A stretch of DNA of 52,184 nt from Rhodospirillaceae bacterium (GTDB lineage Bacteria; Pseudomonadota; Gammaproteobacteria; Steroidobacterales; Rariloculaceae): contig PBDA01000036.1 of assembly GCA_002718345.1 (NCBI GenBank), positions 1-52,184 of the forward strand. The letters run 5' to 3'. The notes beneath the pieces were generated by a model, which was not told the DNA's origin, made no database searches, and worked only from the letters and a program-made list of their open reading frames with translations. Every line of letters starts with the position of its first letter. The first letter of the stretch is position 1. This document shows positions 8,106 through 17,695 of this stretch, in pieces. A program made the translations under genes and the position numbers.

Positions 8106-9323
8106 TTAAGCAACAAGTTGATTTATTTGGAAAATTGGGAGAAGAATAGCCATAACAATGGTTAATACTAGTAGGCCCATTATAATTATTAATAGTGGCT
8201 CTAAAATTCCTAACATTGTACCAAGAAGGCTATCCATCTCGTTTTCTTGGTGTTTTGCTGCACGTTCAAGCATATTTTCAAGTTCCCCAGAAGCTTCGCC
8301 GCTAGAAATGAGGTGGATGCTCATCGCAGGAAAAATTTTTGATTGGGCTAGAGAGCGACCAATGGCCTCACCTTCGCGCACACGGACCGTAGCTTCCTCT
8401 ACAGCTTCACTCATTGGTAAATTTGTGATTACGCTACCACTTATCTTTAGTGCTTCAAGAATAGGTACCCCGCTCGAACTAAGTATGCTTAGGGTTCTTG
8501 TAAATCGCGCAGTGTTTAGTCCTTTCGTGACTCGACCAAATATTGGAAGTGAGAGGATCCATTGATGGAAACGACGTCGAGGAACCTCTTGTCCTAAAAG
8601 TTTTTTTATGCCGAAGCCTACTAATACAATTGCAGTTAAAAGCATAAACCACCAGTTTTGGAGAAAGGTGGAAATCATTATTAGTGTGCGTGTTAGCAGT
8701 GGAAGTGATTGCCCAGTTGTTTCAAATACACCAACCACTTTTGGGACTACATAGATAAGCATCAGGGTGACTATAGTGATAGACATGCCTGTTAACACCA
8801 TGGGGTATATCATGGCATGGCTAATTTTTTGCCGTAAACTATGACGAGATTCTGTGTAATCGGCTAATCGTTCTAGTACTGAATCAAGTTTTCCAGCTTG
8901 TTCGCCTGCCGAGACTGTAGCTCGATAAACATGCGGAAATACTCTGGGAAAATCATCAAGACCGGAGGCTAGCGTATGTCCCTCTAGAACCCTAGATCTG
9001 ACACCAAAAAGTATCGTTCTAATGCGTGGACTTTCAGTTTGTTCACTGACGGCTTGTAATGCTTCATCCAAAGGAAGTCCAGCTCGTAACAATGTTGAAA
9101 GCTGCCTAGTGAGAAGAGCAAGTTGTAAAGCTGAAATACCTCGTCGTAAGGAAAATTTTCCCGCATCAGTTCGCCAAGTTTTTTCTTTAACCTCTGATAC
9201 TTCAATGGGTAAAAGTGATCGGTCACGGAGAATTTGGCGAACTTGCCGTGGTGTATCACCTTCAATTACACCTTTTTTTTCTTTACCGAGATTATCTACG
9301 GCAACGTAATGATATGCGCCCAT
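8106..9323 (-). CDS. gspF: Type II secretion inner-membrane platform protein GspF
   Basis: Polytopic platform protein that couples the GspE ATPase to pseudopilus assembly. It has two GspF/T2SF domains (about 70-195 and 275-395), with ALLTRQLSTLLRAGLPLDEAL at the start of the first and RFTRTLSILSSSGVPILEAL at the start of the second. Three hydrophobic segments are visible (about 170-200, 220-240 and 375-400). At 405 aa it has normal length. It is the last gene of the minus-strand gspCDEF operon, 41 bp after gspE, and converges with lexA. Pilus-type PilC was considered, but the neighbouring GspC and GspD make T2SS the better call. Confidence 0.93.
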   Translation of the reverse strand: MGAYHYVAVDNLGKEKKGVIEGDTPRQVRQILRDRSLLPIEVSEVKEKTWRTDAGKFSLRRGISALQLALLTRQLSTLLRAGLPLDEALQAVSEQTESPRIRTILFGVRSRVLEGHTLASGLDDFPRVFPHVYRATVSAGEQAGKLDSVLERLADYTESRHSLRQKISHAMIYPMVLTGMSITIVTLMLIYVVPKVVGVFETTGQSLPLLTRTLIMISTFLQNWWFMLLTAIVLVGFGIKKLLGQEVPRRRFHQWILSLPIFGRVTKGLNTARFTRTLSILSSSGVPILEALKISGSVITNLPMSEAVEEATVRVREGEAIGRSLAQSKIFPAMSIHLISSGEASGELENMLERAAKHQENEMDSLLGTMLGILEPLLIIIMGLLVLTIVMAILLPIFQINQLVA

Positions 9324-9364
9324 TTTTTATCTCTAGAGGTTGCTTTTCATTATTCCTTGAGTCA

Positions 9365-10876
9365 TCAGTCACTCTGAGTTACTCGAAGAATTTCCTCTAC
9401 AGTTGTTGTTCCATCAAGGACTTTTGAGATTCCATCTTGCCTGATACTGGGTCCCTGGGTTCGTGCGTGAGCTTCGAGAGTCTGTTCTCCAGCGCCTTCA
9501 TGAATTAATGTTCTCATTTGTTCATCAATACTAATTAATTCGTATATTCCAGTGCGGCCACTATAGCCTGGACTATCTTGGGTTGGACGAAAAAGTGTTA
9601 GTGGGTCATTAGAATTATGATTCAGTATTCGACACTCATAATCTCCTGCAGAGTAAGATTCGCATGTCCCGGGATCAAGAACACGCACAAGACGCTGTGC
9701 GAGGACCCCTATCAAGCTAGATGATAGTAAGAATGGCTCTACTCCCATATCCCTCAAACGCGTCACTGCGCCAACAGCAGTATTGGTATGTAAAGTAGAA
9801 AGTACCAAGTGTCCTGTTAGGCTGGCCTGCACAGCAATTTCAGCTGTTTCAAGGTCTCTAATTTCGCCTACCATAACAACATCAGGGTCTTGGCGAAGTA
9901 TTGCTCTGAGACCTCTAGCAAAAGTCATTTCAACTTTGGTGTTGACTTGAGTTTGACCTATTCCATCAATGTAGTACTCAATGGGATCTTCTACGGTTAA
10001 TATGTTTCTGCTGAGGTCATTGATTCGTTCAAGAGCAGCATACAGTGTTGTTGTTTTTCCAGAACCCGTCGGCCCTGTAACTAAAAGTATGCCATGAGGC
10101 CTATGAATTAATTCGTCTACAATTTTTTGATCACCTGCGGACATACCAAGATGAGATAGGTCTAGTTGTCCTGCATGTTTATCTAAGAGTCTAAGGACTA
10201 CTCGTTCACCATGACCTGAAGGGATAGTTGAGACACGAACGTCTACAGCACGTCCTGCAATTCTTAATGATATTCGCCCATCCTGTGGCAGCCGTTTTTC
10301 TGCAATGTCAAGTCGTGCCATGACTTTGATTCTAGAAACAACTATAGGAGCTACAGCACGTCGTGATTGCAAAACTTCATGAAGAACCCCATCAATTCTG
10401 AAACGCACAGCAAGTCGATTTTCATAGGGCTCTACATGTATATCCGATGCGTTTTTTTTTACTGCCTCAGTTAGAACTGCGTTAATGAGTCGGATTATTG
10501 GAGCCTCATCATCGCTTTCCAGTAGATCAGATGGCTCTGGAAGCTGTTGAGCTACTTCTAGAAGGTCTGTCTCATCGTCTAACCCTTCCATCATCGTCAT
10601 GGCAGCACCACTTTCGTAAGCTGCTTGAAGTCTTTCGTCAAACAACTGCTCATCAACCAGAGAAAACATCACAGATTGCCCATAAAACCGGCGAACTTCA
10701 GCAAGGCTCTGTAACGACACGTTTTTTCGATATATGGCTAGTGGTCGACCGTCTTGAGTTCCTTGAACTAAGACTCCATGTCTTTTTGCAAATGAAAAGG
10801 GAAGAGTACGTTCTAATTTGTTCGATTGATCCGAACTGTTTCCATCCTTCGCTATTTGTTCTGCCTTTGAAGCCAC
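9365..10876 (-). CDS. gspE: Type II secretion ATPase GspE (zinc cysteines lost)
   Basis: Cytoplasmic hexameric ATPase driving pseudopilus extension. I place the start at the GTG at 10876: GGAG overlaps the gspD stop 8 bases before it and the protein becomes 503 aa, the family norm. A longer in-frame ATG at 10990 would overlap gspD by 110 bp. Visible are N1E-like LPFSFAKRHGVLVQG, Walker A GPTGSGKTTT (about 268-277), Asp box, Walker B DPDVVMVGEIRD (about 330-341) and the His box HTNTA. The zinc-binding tetracysteine region (about 399-442) is degenerate: the expected LCPxC reads LDPGT and the second CxxC pair is replaced by R and Q. Two unrelated Cys are present between. Confidence 0.93.
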   Translation of the reverse strand: MASKAEQIAKDGNSSDQSNKLERTLPFSFAKRHGVLVQGTQDGRPLAIYRKNVSLQSLAEVRRFYGQSVMFSLVDEQLFDERLQAAYESGAAMTMMEGLDDETDLLEVAQQLPEPSDLLESDDEAPIIRLINAVLTEAVKKNASDIHVEPYENRLAVRFRIDGVLHEVLQSRRAVAPIVVSRIKVMARLDIAEKRLPQDGRISLRIAGRAVDVRVSTIPSGHGERVVLRLLDKHAGQLDLSHLGMSAGDQKIVDELIHRPHGILLVTGPTGSGKTTTLYAALERINDLSRNILTVEDPIEYYIDGIGQTQVNTKVEMTFARGLRAILRQDPDVVMVGEIRDLETAEIAVQASLTGHLVLSTLHTNTAVGAVTRLRDMGVEPFLLSSSLIGVLAQRLVRVLDPGTCESYSAGDYECRILNHNSNDPLTLFRPTQDSPGYSGRTGIYELISIDEQMRTLIHEGAGEQTLEAHARTQGPSIRQDGISKVLDGTTTVEEILRVTQSD

Positions 10877-10880
10877 TAAT

Positions 10881-12833
10881 TTACTCCATGGGGACTGAAG
10901 GGGTAATTTGCGATCTTTGGGGCTGAATTTCTTGTAGTTCTGGAAGTATGGGCCTTTCCTGCTCGCCTGCCAGCGGAAGAGGCTCCTCACTTTGCTGAAG
11001 CTGTAAATCTCTTATGTAACGATACTTGGCATTTGTCTCGAAGGTAGCTTGAGTGCTATCGCGTAGAATAGTTGGACGAATGAATACCATTAGGTTGGTT
11101 TTTACTAATTCTGTTGATTCTGAACGAAATAGAGCTCCTATACCTGGAATGCTACCCAACAAAGGTACCCGTTGCTCATTTTCCCTAAGTTGTTCATCAA
11201 TAAGACCGCCTAGTACTAATATATTTTTATCTTCAACAAAGACCGATGTGGTAATGGTTCGGGTGTTTGTTATCAAATCAATTGCGCCTGATGCGCTTGC
11301 ATTAAGACTTGATGTTTCTTGTTCGATGAGTAGCTTGACTCCACTTCCTTCATTTATTTGTGGAGTTATTGCTAGCCGCATTCCAATTTCTTGGCGCTGA
11401 ACAGTTTGAAAAGGATTAACCGCACCAGCAGCCGCACCAGTATTGGTAAATTGACCTGTGAGGAAAGGAACTTCTTGGCCTACATGAATTTCAGCCTCTT
11501 CATTGTCTAGGGTTACTATTGTCGGTGTGCCGATAATGTTTGTAGTTGCATCGCCTGCAAGTGCAGTTAATACCGCCGCCCAGTTTGTACCAGATTGCGT
11601 ATCGCTAATACTACCAACTGCACTTAGAATACCTTCTGGTAGTAATGCAGTATTTGGAGGAGTTGATGTTGCGGCCGCTCCTAACTGTACAATCCCTGGT
11701 GATGTGGATGGGAAATTAGTGGCAGCTCCAGGCTCATCGTTACCCCCGGTTATTGCCCAAGTTACACCAAGCTTATTTGATAAGTTTTCAGATACTTCTA
11801 CTATTATTGCATCAACTTGTACTTGTGCACGCCTAATGTCTAACTTGTCAATAACAGCATTTACATTTTGTAGAGTTCTAGGGTCAGCATTAATAATTAA
11901 TGCATTTGTACCAGCATCTGCCCATATGTTTACGTCACTAGTTGTTCCTGTCCCACCACTCAAGCCTGCAAACTGAGTCTGCAGATTTGATACTAATATT
12001 TCGGCATCTGCATAATTTAAGTAGCGTACATAAGTATCACCACCATTCTCAGTTGGTGTATCAAGATGGGCAATGAGAGCTCTAAAACGTAGCCGACTAT
12101 TTTCGGCTCCACTAAGAAGTATGCTGTTTGTTCGGTTGTCCGCAGCTATTTGTGCAGTTGGTGAGCCACTAGTCGCTGCAGATTGATTTAGTGCTGTAAG
12201 CATAGTTGCTACTTCGCTAGCTGATGCATTTTCTAGTCTGATCACTTCAATATCTTCATTACTACCTTGATCCATACGTGAAATAATATTAAGCATACGT
12301 CTAACGTTCACAGCACGGTCTGCAATAATTAAAAGATTGGCTGATGGGTGAGCAGCTAGATGGCCATACTGTGGAATCAAAGGCCTAAGAATAGGGACTA
12401 CCTGTGCTGCAGCTATATTCTCTAATTTAATTACCTGAGTAAGCATTTCATCAGCTGATGAACTGGGATCAGTGCTTTCAAACATCCTGGCATTTGCATC
12501 TGGCATTATTCTAACGAGGCCATCAGTTTCTACAGCAACAAAACTATGTACTTGGAGTGTGGCTAAAAATGCGTCATAAAATGCTTCAGGTGACATTGGC
12601 GTATAAGAGAGTAATGTCACACTCCCGCTTACTCTTGGATCGACCAAAAAATTTCTTCCGGTAACTTCGCCAACAGCCTCTACTATTTGCCGAATATCTG
12701 CATTTCGATAATTTGGCATGATCTGTTGAATGTCTTGAGCTAAAACATTAAATACATTTAGTAAGGCTAGAAGTATAACTAGGCAGAATTCCCTAATAAG
12801 TGAAGCGATCTTTCTAGTAATTGAGTGTTGCAT
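10881..12833 (-). CDS. gspD: Type II secretion secretin GspD
   Basis: Outer-membrane secretin forming the exit channel of the type II system. Signal peptide ends at about residue 32 (FNVLAQ). N0 domain (NYRNADIRQIVEAVGEVTGRNFLVDPRVSGSVTLLS) is followed by N1-N3 domains with repeats such as NAMASEV-type ENASASEVATMLTALN and the secretin core (ATTNIIGTPTIVTLDNEEAEIHVGQEVPF about 440-470; GLIDEQLRENEQRVPLLG). At 650 aa it is typical. A polar Gln/Pro/Glu-rich tail follows the core. Second gene of gspCDEF, 68 bp after gspC and 4 bp before gspE. Confidence 0.95.
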   Translation of the reverse strand: MQHSITRKIASLIREFCLVILLALLNVFNVLAQDIQQIMPNYRNADIRQIVEAVGEVTGRNFLVDPRVSGSVTLLSYTPMSPEAFYDAFLATLQVHSFVAVETDGLVRIMPDANARMFESTDPSSSADEMLTQVIKLENIAAAQVVPILRPLIPQYGHLAAHPSANLLIIADRAVNVRRMLNIISRMDQGSNEDIEVIRLENASASEVATMLTALNQSAATSGSPTAQIAADNRTNSILLSGAENSRLRFRALIAHLDTPTENGGDTYVRYLNYADAEILVSNLQTQFAGLSGGTGTTSDVNIWADAGTNALIINADPRTLQNVNAVIDKLDIRRAQVQVDAIIVEVSENLSNKLGVTWAITGGNDEPGAATNFPSTSPGIVQLGAAATSTPPNTALLPEGILSAVGSISDTQSGTNWAAVLTALAGDATTNIIGTPTIVTLDNEEAEIHVGQEVPFLTGQFTNTGAAAGAVNPFQTVQRQEIGMRLAITPQINEGSGVKLLIEQETSSLNASASGAIDLITNTRTITTSVFVEDKNILVLGGLIDEQLRENEQRVPLLGSIPGIGALFRSESTELVKTNLMVFIRPTILRDSTQATFETNAKYRYIRDLQLQQSEEPLPLAGEQERPILPELQEIQPQRSQITPSVPME

Positions 12834-12901
12834 CGGTAGATTCCAGTTTTTGCTGAATTAGTGCCTAAGAAATGATCATATATTGTTTGATAAATATTAA
12901 T

Positions 12902-13855
12902 TTATAGAACTTGGTTAAATTGCCCAATGTCAATAGTTAGTATTTCTGTTGCTCCATTCCTAATGATAGTGACATTGGCTTGCGTTGATTCTCCAAGGCT
13001 TTCAAAAACTTGCAAACCGCGTGTAGGGTCCGTCATTGCCGTACCATTTATTTCAGTAATAACATCTCCCATTTGGAATCCCATAGCATCAAACTGATTC
13101 CGTTCACTTCCAGGTGTTATTCGAAACCCTATCATCTGGCTTTGCTCTATATGAGGAGCTACTCGGATTATTTCTCTTATATTGCTCGCATTTTGGCTTA
13201 AGGCTATTGGTGACGCTTGTTGTGTTGATATTGATATTTCAGGGTTTTTCCTAATTGAAACATTGGTTTCAACAGCTTGCATTGGAAGGCGTAAACTTTC
13301 TAAATTTCCAGAGCGGTTCAGAATGACACGGTCTTTGTAGATCGAGTGTAACTGTGCGCCCACACCACCATCGATAGAGTCAGAAGTTGTATAAGTTTTC
13401 TCTAGGCCTTGGCTATCTGCAATGATAGCGGCCCCATGTTTGCTATCGAAGAGGTCAGCGGCTACTCCCTTGAGTTGAAGACTTAAGCCGGTATCAGGGG
13501 CATTTAGTATATTTTCCTCGGTGGCGTAACTTAGTTCGTTTTGGAGAGACTCTTCATACTCGCGTGTGGTTAGCCCAAACAGATGCCTGTCAACAATCTG
13601 ATCAACTTGTATTTCTTGTCGGTTCTGAGAGGTTGCCGTTAAACCAGATGGCGCACGTATTAGAGGTTGATGTATTTCCTGTTCACTATTAGGTAACAGT
13701 GTCCAAGTCAATTGAGCGATCTGATAGGAAATTAAAATGACTAATAGACCACAGACCACCTGAGGTAGGCAGCGGTTTATAGCTCTTACCCACGTATCAG
13801 GCGGGAGTTCCCTCCATTTACGTATTCGTGTCGCGATGTCCATAGGCGCGTCCAC
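12902..13855 (-). CDS. gspC: Type II secretion protein GspC
   Basis: Inner-membrane protein linking the platform to the secretin and recruiting substrates. A cytoplasmic N-terminus precedes one membrane helix (about 33-53, QVVCGLLVILISYQIAQL). The homology-region (about 85-200) contains DRHLFGL and LKGVAAD. A C-terminal PDZ domain (about 235-315) includes GFQMGDVITEINGTAM and LTIDI. At 317 aa it is normal for the PDZ type. First gene of the operon and divergent from clpS. No gspG-M genes are nearby, so the pseudopilin part of the system must lie elsewhere. Confidence 0.92.
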   Translation of the reverse strand: MDAPMDIATRIRKWRELPPDTWVRAINRCLPQVVCGLLVILISYQIAQLTWTLLPNSEQEIHQPLIRAPSGLTATSQNRQEIQVDQIVDRHLFGLTTREYEESLQNELSYATEENILNAPDTGLSLQLKGVAADLFDSKHGAAIIADSQGLEKTYTTSDSIDGGVGAQLHSIYKDRVILNRSGNLESLRLPMQAVETNVSIRKNPEISISTQQASPIALSQNASNIREIIRVAPHIEQSQMIGFRITPGSERNQFDAMGFQMGDVITEINGTAMTDPTRGLQVFESLGESTQANVTIIRNGATEILTIDIGQFNQVL

Positions 13856-14031
13856 AGCAGCAAATTTGCCAATTTAAGTTTATATATTAGGCAGGGTAGG
13901 CCGTGCCGACAAGTAAAATAGCCATTTTTGGTTAAAATTTTATCAAACTAAATAGCTGTCTAGTCCGTAAAAGATAAGATCTAGCAGAATAATATCTTTA
14001 AATCTTGAGAGAAGGACCGATAATATTAGTC

Positions 14032-14361
14032 ATGACAGAGGAAGAATTTGGACAGGATCTGAGTAATGACCATGGCCTTGCCATCGAAGAAGCTCGTCCG
14101 AAACTGAAAAAACCGCCTTTATATCGAGTAATTTTGCTGAATGATGATTACACGCCAATGGATTTTGTAGTTGAGATTCTTCAGAAAATTTTCTCAATGG
14201 ATCAGCCTAATGCGACTAGAATCATGTTACAGATCCATACTGAAGGGAAGGCAGTATGTGGTATTTATACTTATGAAATTGCAGAAACTAAGGTTGCTCA
14301 GGTCACTGGATTGGCACAGCAGCACCAACACCCGTTGCTTTGTACGATGGAAGAAAGCTGA
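14032..14361 (+). CDS. clpS: ATP-dependent Clp protease adaptor ClpS
   Basis: N-recognin that binds N-degron substrates and delivers them to ClpAP. Conserved substrate-binding segments are visible: VILLNDDYTPMDFVVEIL with the Asp of the pocket, IHTEGKAVCGIYTYEIAETK with the pocket His, and the C-terminal HPLLCTMEES. I use the ATG at 14032 (MTEEEF, 109 aa, close to E. coli's 106); an upstream in-frame TTG at 14005 would add 9 residues but has no Shine-Dalgarno. The stop overlaps clpA in TGATG, so the two are translationally coupled. Confidence 0.95.
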   Translation: MTEEEFGQDLSNDHGLAIEEARPKLKKPPLYRVILLNDDYTPMDFVVEILQKIFSMDQPNATRIMLQIHTEGKAVCGIYTYEIAETKVAQVTGLAQQHQHPLLCTMEES

Positions 14362-16640
14362 TGTTGTCAAATGAACTTGAGTATTGCTTGAACGAAGCCT
14401 TTCAGAGAGCTAGAGATGAATCTCACGAATTCATTACTGTTGAACATCTACTTTTGGCTTTACTAGGGACTTCCTTAATTATTGATATTTTTAAGGCATG
14501 TGGTGCAGATGTTCAGCAACTAGGGAAAGAACTTAAAAAGTTTATTGATGAGTCTACACCTAGGCTTCAAGCAGAGGATCAAGAGGTGGATGTACAACCC
14601 ACTTTGGGTTTTCAGAGGGTATTGCAAAGGGCTGTTTTTCATGTGCAGTCTAGCGGTAAGAAAGAAGTTACACCGGTAAATGTTCTTGTTGCGATTTTTA
14701 GTGAGAAGCAGTCACAGGCAGTTTATCTGCTCAATGTTCAAGACGTAGCAAGGCTGGATATCGTCAATTATATCTCTCACGGTGTTTCTAAAATTGAGCA
14801 TGTTGGTTCTCAAAATGAGGAATCGAGGTTGGACTCGGAAATTGACAAAGGTACGGGAGAAGCTAGTGCTCTGAATCGGTTCACAACCAATTTAAATATG
14901 CAGGCTGCACAAGGCAGAATAGATCCTCTTATAGGGAGACAATCAGAGATAGAGCGTACTATTCAAATCCTTTGCAGACGCCGAAAGAATAATCCTCTAT
15001 ATGTTGGAGAGTCAGGAGTCGGCAAAACAGCACTTGCTGAAGGATTAGCAGGGCTGATTGTAGAAGATGATGTTCCCGATATCCTAAAGAATAGTGTTAT
15101 TTATTCACTTGACATGGGATCGTTAATTGCCGGAACGAAATATCGAGGTGATTTTGAGAAACGTTTAAAGGGGGTCATAAATGAGCTGAAAAAAGAAAAG
15201 GATGCAATTCTTTTCATAGATGAAATACATACTGTTATAGGGGCTGGAGCAGCATCTGGTGGTGCAATGGACGCCTCTAATTTAATTAAGCCTGTGCTTG
15301 CGAATGGAGATATACGATGTATAGGTTCAACTACATATAATGAGTTTCGAGGTATTTTTGAAAAGGATCATGCTTTAGCACGTAGATTCCAAAAAATTGA
15401 CTTGGTAGAACCAAGTATTGACGAGACAGTAAAAATTCTTCATGGAATTAAAGGGCGGTTTGAGCAACACCATAATGTTTTTTATGAAGAAAATGCTATT
15501 CAAGCAGCAGCCGAGCTATCTGATAAGCATATTAATGATCGCCAACTTCCTGATAAAGCCATAGATGTAATTGATGAGGCAGGTGCAAGCAAGAGGTTAC
15601 AACCAGAGCTTGATAGAAACGAGCTAGTTGATGTTGAGCTTATACAAAACACTGTTGCTAAAATGGCGCGAATACCCTCGCAGACTGTTTCAGCTTCAGA
15701 TAAAGATATTCTCAGTCACCTAGAGCGCGATCTGAAGTTAGTGATTTTTGGTCAGGATCCCGCTATTAAAGTGCTTAGCTCAGCAATAAAAATGTCAAGA
15801 TCTGGATTAGCTGATGAACAGAAACCGGTTGGATCATTTCTATTTTCTGGCCCAACCGGTGTGGGAAAAACTGAAGTAACTAGACAGTTGGCTTTGAATA
15901 TGGGAGTTGAGCTTGTCCGTTTTGATATGTCTGAGTATATGGAACGACACACAGTATCTAGGCTTATTGGTGCTCCACCCGGTTATGTGGGTTTTGATCA
16001 AGGAGGCCTAATGACGGAGGCAATTACCAAAACACCTCATTGCGTACTGTTGTTGGATGAGATTGAAAAAGCTCATCCCGAGGTATTTAATCTTTTGCTT
16101 CAGGTTATGGATCATGGGACCTTAACTGATAACAATGGTAGAAAAGCTGACTTTCATAATGTCATTTTAGTTATGACAACAAATGCAGGGGCTCAGGAGG
16201 TTAATAGGTCTTCTGTAGGTTTTACTCTTCAAGATCATTCAAGTGATGCAATGGAGGCTATCAAAAAGATTTTTTCTCCTGAGTTTCGTAATCGCCTTGA
16301 TGCGATAATTCAATTTGATGCGCTTGACACACATTCTGTGTCTCGCATTGTTGATAAGCTTATTGTGGAATTGGAAGCACAACTAGAAAGGAATAATGTC
16401 ACAATTGAGCTTGACCAGACAGCACGATTTTGGATAGCAGAAAGGGGTTATGATTTAAAAATGGGGGCTCGGCCTATGGCTAGGGTTATACAGCAATTTA
16501 TTAAAAGACCACTTGCTGAGGAACTATTGTTCGGCAAACTTGAAGGGGGAGGACATGTTTGCGTGAGTGTAGATCCAGAAGGCGATAAGCTTAACCTTAT
16601 TTTAGAGTCTGCAACAAAGGAATTAGAGTGTATCTCTTAA
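14361..16640 (+). CDS. clpA: ATP-dependent Clp protease ATPase subunit ClpA
   Basis: AAA+ unfoldase that feeds ClpP and works with ClpS on N-degron substrates. Start at the ATG at 14361 (MLSNELEYCLNEAFQRARDE), matching E. coli's N-terminus and giving 759 aa (E. coli 758). N-domain with two Clp repeats (1-140); AAA-1 with Walker A GESGVGKTA (about 214) and Walker B LFIDEIHT; AAA-2 with GPTGVGKTE (about 495) and LLLDEIEKAHPEVF. The IGL/IGF-type ClpP-binding loop lies near residue 615 and the C-terminal Clp domain includes GARPMARVIQQFIKRPLAE. Coupled to clpS. Confidence 0.97.
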   Translation: MLSNELEYCLNEAFQRARDESHEFITVEHLLLALLGTSLIIDIFKACGADVQQLGKELKKFIDESTPRLQAEDQEVDVQPTLGFQRVLQRAVFHVQSSGKKEVTPVNVLVAIFSEKQSQAVYLLNVQDVARLDIVNYISHGVSKIEHVGSQNEESRLDSEIDKGTGEASALNRFTTNLNMQAAQGRIDPLIGRQSEIERTIQILCRRRKNNPLYVGESGVGKTALAEGLAGLIVEDDVPDILKNSVIYSLDMGSLIAGTKYRGDFEKRLKGVINELKKEKDAILFIDEIHTVIGAGAASGGAMDASNLIKPVLANGDIRCIGSTTYNEFRGIFEKDHALARRFQKIDLVEPSIDETVKILHGIKGRFEQHHNVFYEENAIQAAAELSDKHINDRQLPDKAIDVIDEAGASKRLQPELDRNELVDVELIQNTVAKMARIPSQTVSASDKDILSHLERDLKLVIFGQDPAIKVLSSAIKMSRSGLADEQKPVGSFLFSGPTGVGKTEVTRQLALNMGVELVRFDMSEYMERHTVSRLIGAPPGYVGFDQGGLMTEAITKTPHCVLLLDEIEKAHPEVFNLLLQVMDHGTLTDNNGRKADFHNVILVMTTNAGAQEVNRSSVGFTLQDHSSDAMEAIKKIFSPEFRNRLDAIIQFDALDTHSVSRIVDKLIVELEAQLERNNVTIELDQTARFWIAERGYDLKMGARPMARVIQQFIKRPLAEELLFGKLEGGGHVCVSVDPEGDKLNLILESATKELECIS

Positions 16641-16664
16641 GATTGAAAGGATGATTTATTTTGT

Positions 16665-16883
16665 TTACCGGGCTCGGTAGATTATGCGCCCCTTACTAAG
16701 GTCATAGGGAGTTAGTTCGACTGTAACCTGGTCACCTTTAAGAATTCTAATATAGTTTTTTCGCATTTTTCCTGAGATATGGGCCGTTACTATGTGGCCA
16801 TTCTCTAGCTCTACTCGGAATGTAGTATTTGGTAAGGTTTCTGATACTACTCCATCCATTTGTAGTGCTTCTTCTTTAGGCAT
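16665..16883 (-). CDS. infA: Translation initiation factor IF-1
   Basis: Binds the ribosomal A site during initiation. The 72-aa single S1/OB-fold domain is complete: [58 protein letters not shown]. It lies tail-to-tail with clpA (24 bp gap) and downstream of aat, the usual gammaproteobacterial arrangement. Confidence 0.97.
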   Translation of the reverse strand: MPKEEALQMDGVVSETLPNTTFRVELENGHIVTAHISGKMRKNYIRILKGDQVTVELTPYDLSKGRIIYRAR

Positions 16884-16954
16884 AATTAATCATCTTTTAG
16901 CTGTTAACAGATTTTGAATTGTTGCACATCTATTGAGATGGCTGCAATGGAGTA

Positions 16955-17695
16955 CTAGTTGCTTTTGAGATTTGTGTAGCGAGCATGCTCAGTGGTCCAA
17001 ATAAAATTAGATCCAACTGGTTTGCAAAGCTGATCTAGCTGTTTCAGAAATTTTGCACGAGATACTGTTATTGCACCTAATGAGGCCAAATGTTTTGACC
17101 AAACCTGACAATCAATTAATTCATAGTTTTTTGATATAAGGTATTTTGATGCATTAACCAACAAAATTTTTGATGCATCAGTAAGTCGTGTGAACATTGA
17201 TTCTCCAAAAAATACACGTCCAATAGCGATACCATATATACCAGCGACCAAATCACCATCATGCCACGCTTCAAAAGAGTGGGCCCACCCCAAGTCATGA
17301 AGTCTCGTGTATGCTTCAGACATATCTTTAGAGATCCACGTACTCGGTGATTTTCTTCTTGGTGCAGCGCACTCTTGGACAACTTTAGGAAACGCAATAT
17401 CAGCTGTAAATTTTAAGGAAGATTGACGTATAGAACGTGCTAGTCTTCTCGAAACATGAAGGTTTTTCGGCAATAAAATAGTCCGTGGGTCAGGGGACCA
17501 CCATAGAATAGGTTCTGTTTCTTCATACCATGGGAAAATACCTTTAGGGTATGCAATTAACAAACGCTCTGGGCTTAGATCTCCACCAACAGCTATAAGT
17601 CCATTAATTGCATTACGAGGATGAGGAAATGAATCTGGCGCACTATCTTCAGGCAAGCATGGAATAGACCCTTTGGTAATGTTATTTATGGACAC
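16955..17695 (-). CDS. aat: Leucyl/phenylalanyl-tRNA--protein transferase
   Basis: Adds Leu or Phe from aminoacyl-tRNA to proteins with N-terminal Arg or Lys, creating type 2 N-degrons for ClpS-ClpA. Motifs FPHPRNAINGLIAVGGDLSPERLL, YPKGIFPWYEE, PILWWSPDPR, FGESMFTR and the C-terminal LIDCQVWSKHLASLGAI are all present. 246 aa is near the E. coli length (234). GTG start, sharing one base with the stop of the upstream acyltransferase gene (TAGTG), so translation is coupled. The arginyl/leucyl-transferase gene (ate/bpt) often found here is absent. Confidence 0.95.
   Translation of the reverse strand: MSINNITKGSIPCLPEDSAPDSFPHPRNAINGLIAVGGDLSPERLLIAYPKGIFPWYEETEPILWWSPDPRTILLPKNLHVSRRLARSIRQSSLKFTADIAFPKVVQECAAPRRKSPSTWISKDMSEAYTRLHDLGWAHSFEAWHDGDLVAGIYGIAIGRVFFGESMFTRLTDASKILLVNASKYLISKNYELIDCQVWSKHLASLGAITVSRAKFLKQLDQLCKPVGSNFIWTTEHARYTNLKSN

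Noticed and set aside
10877-10990. Upstream ATG as the gspE start
   Set aside because: It would overlap gspD by 110 bp and add 38 residues with no family resemblance; the GTG at 10876 has a Shine-Dalgarno and gives the normal length.
11503-11976. 157-codon plus-strand ORF antisense to gspD
   Set aside because: It is the complement of clear secretin sequence, is rich in Val/Pro/Ser as expected of an antisense frame, and has no recognisable domain.
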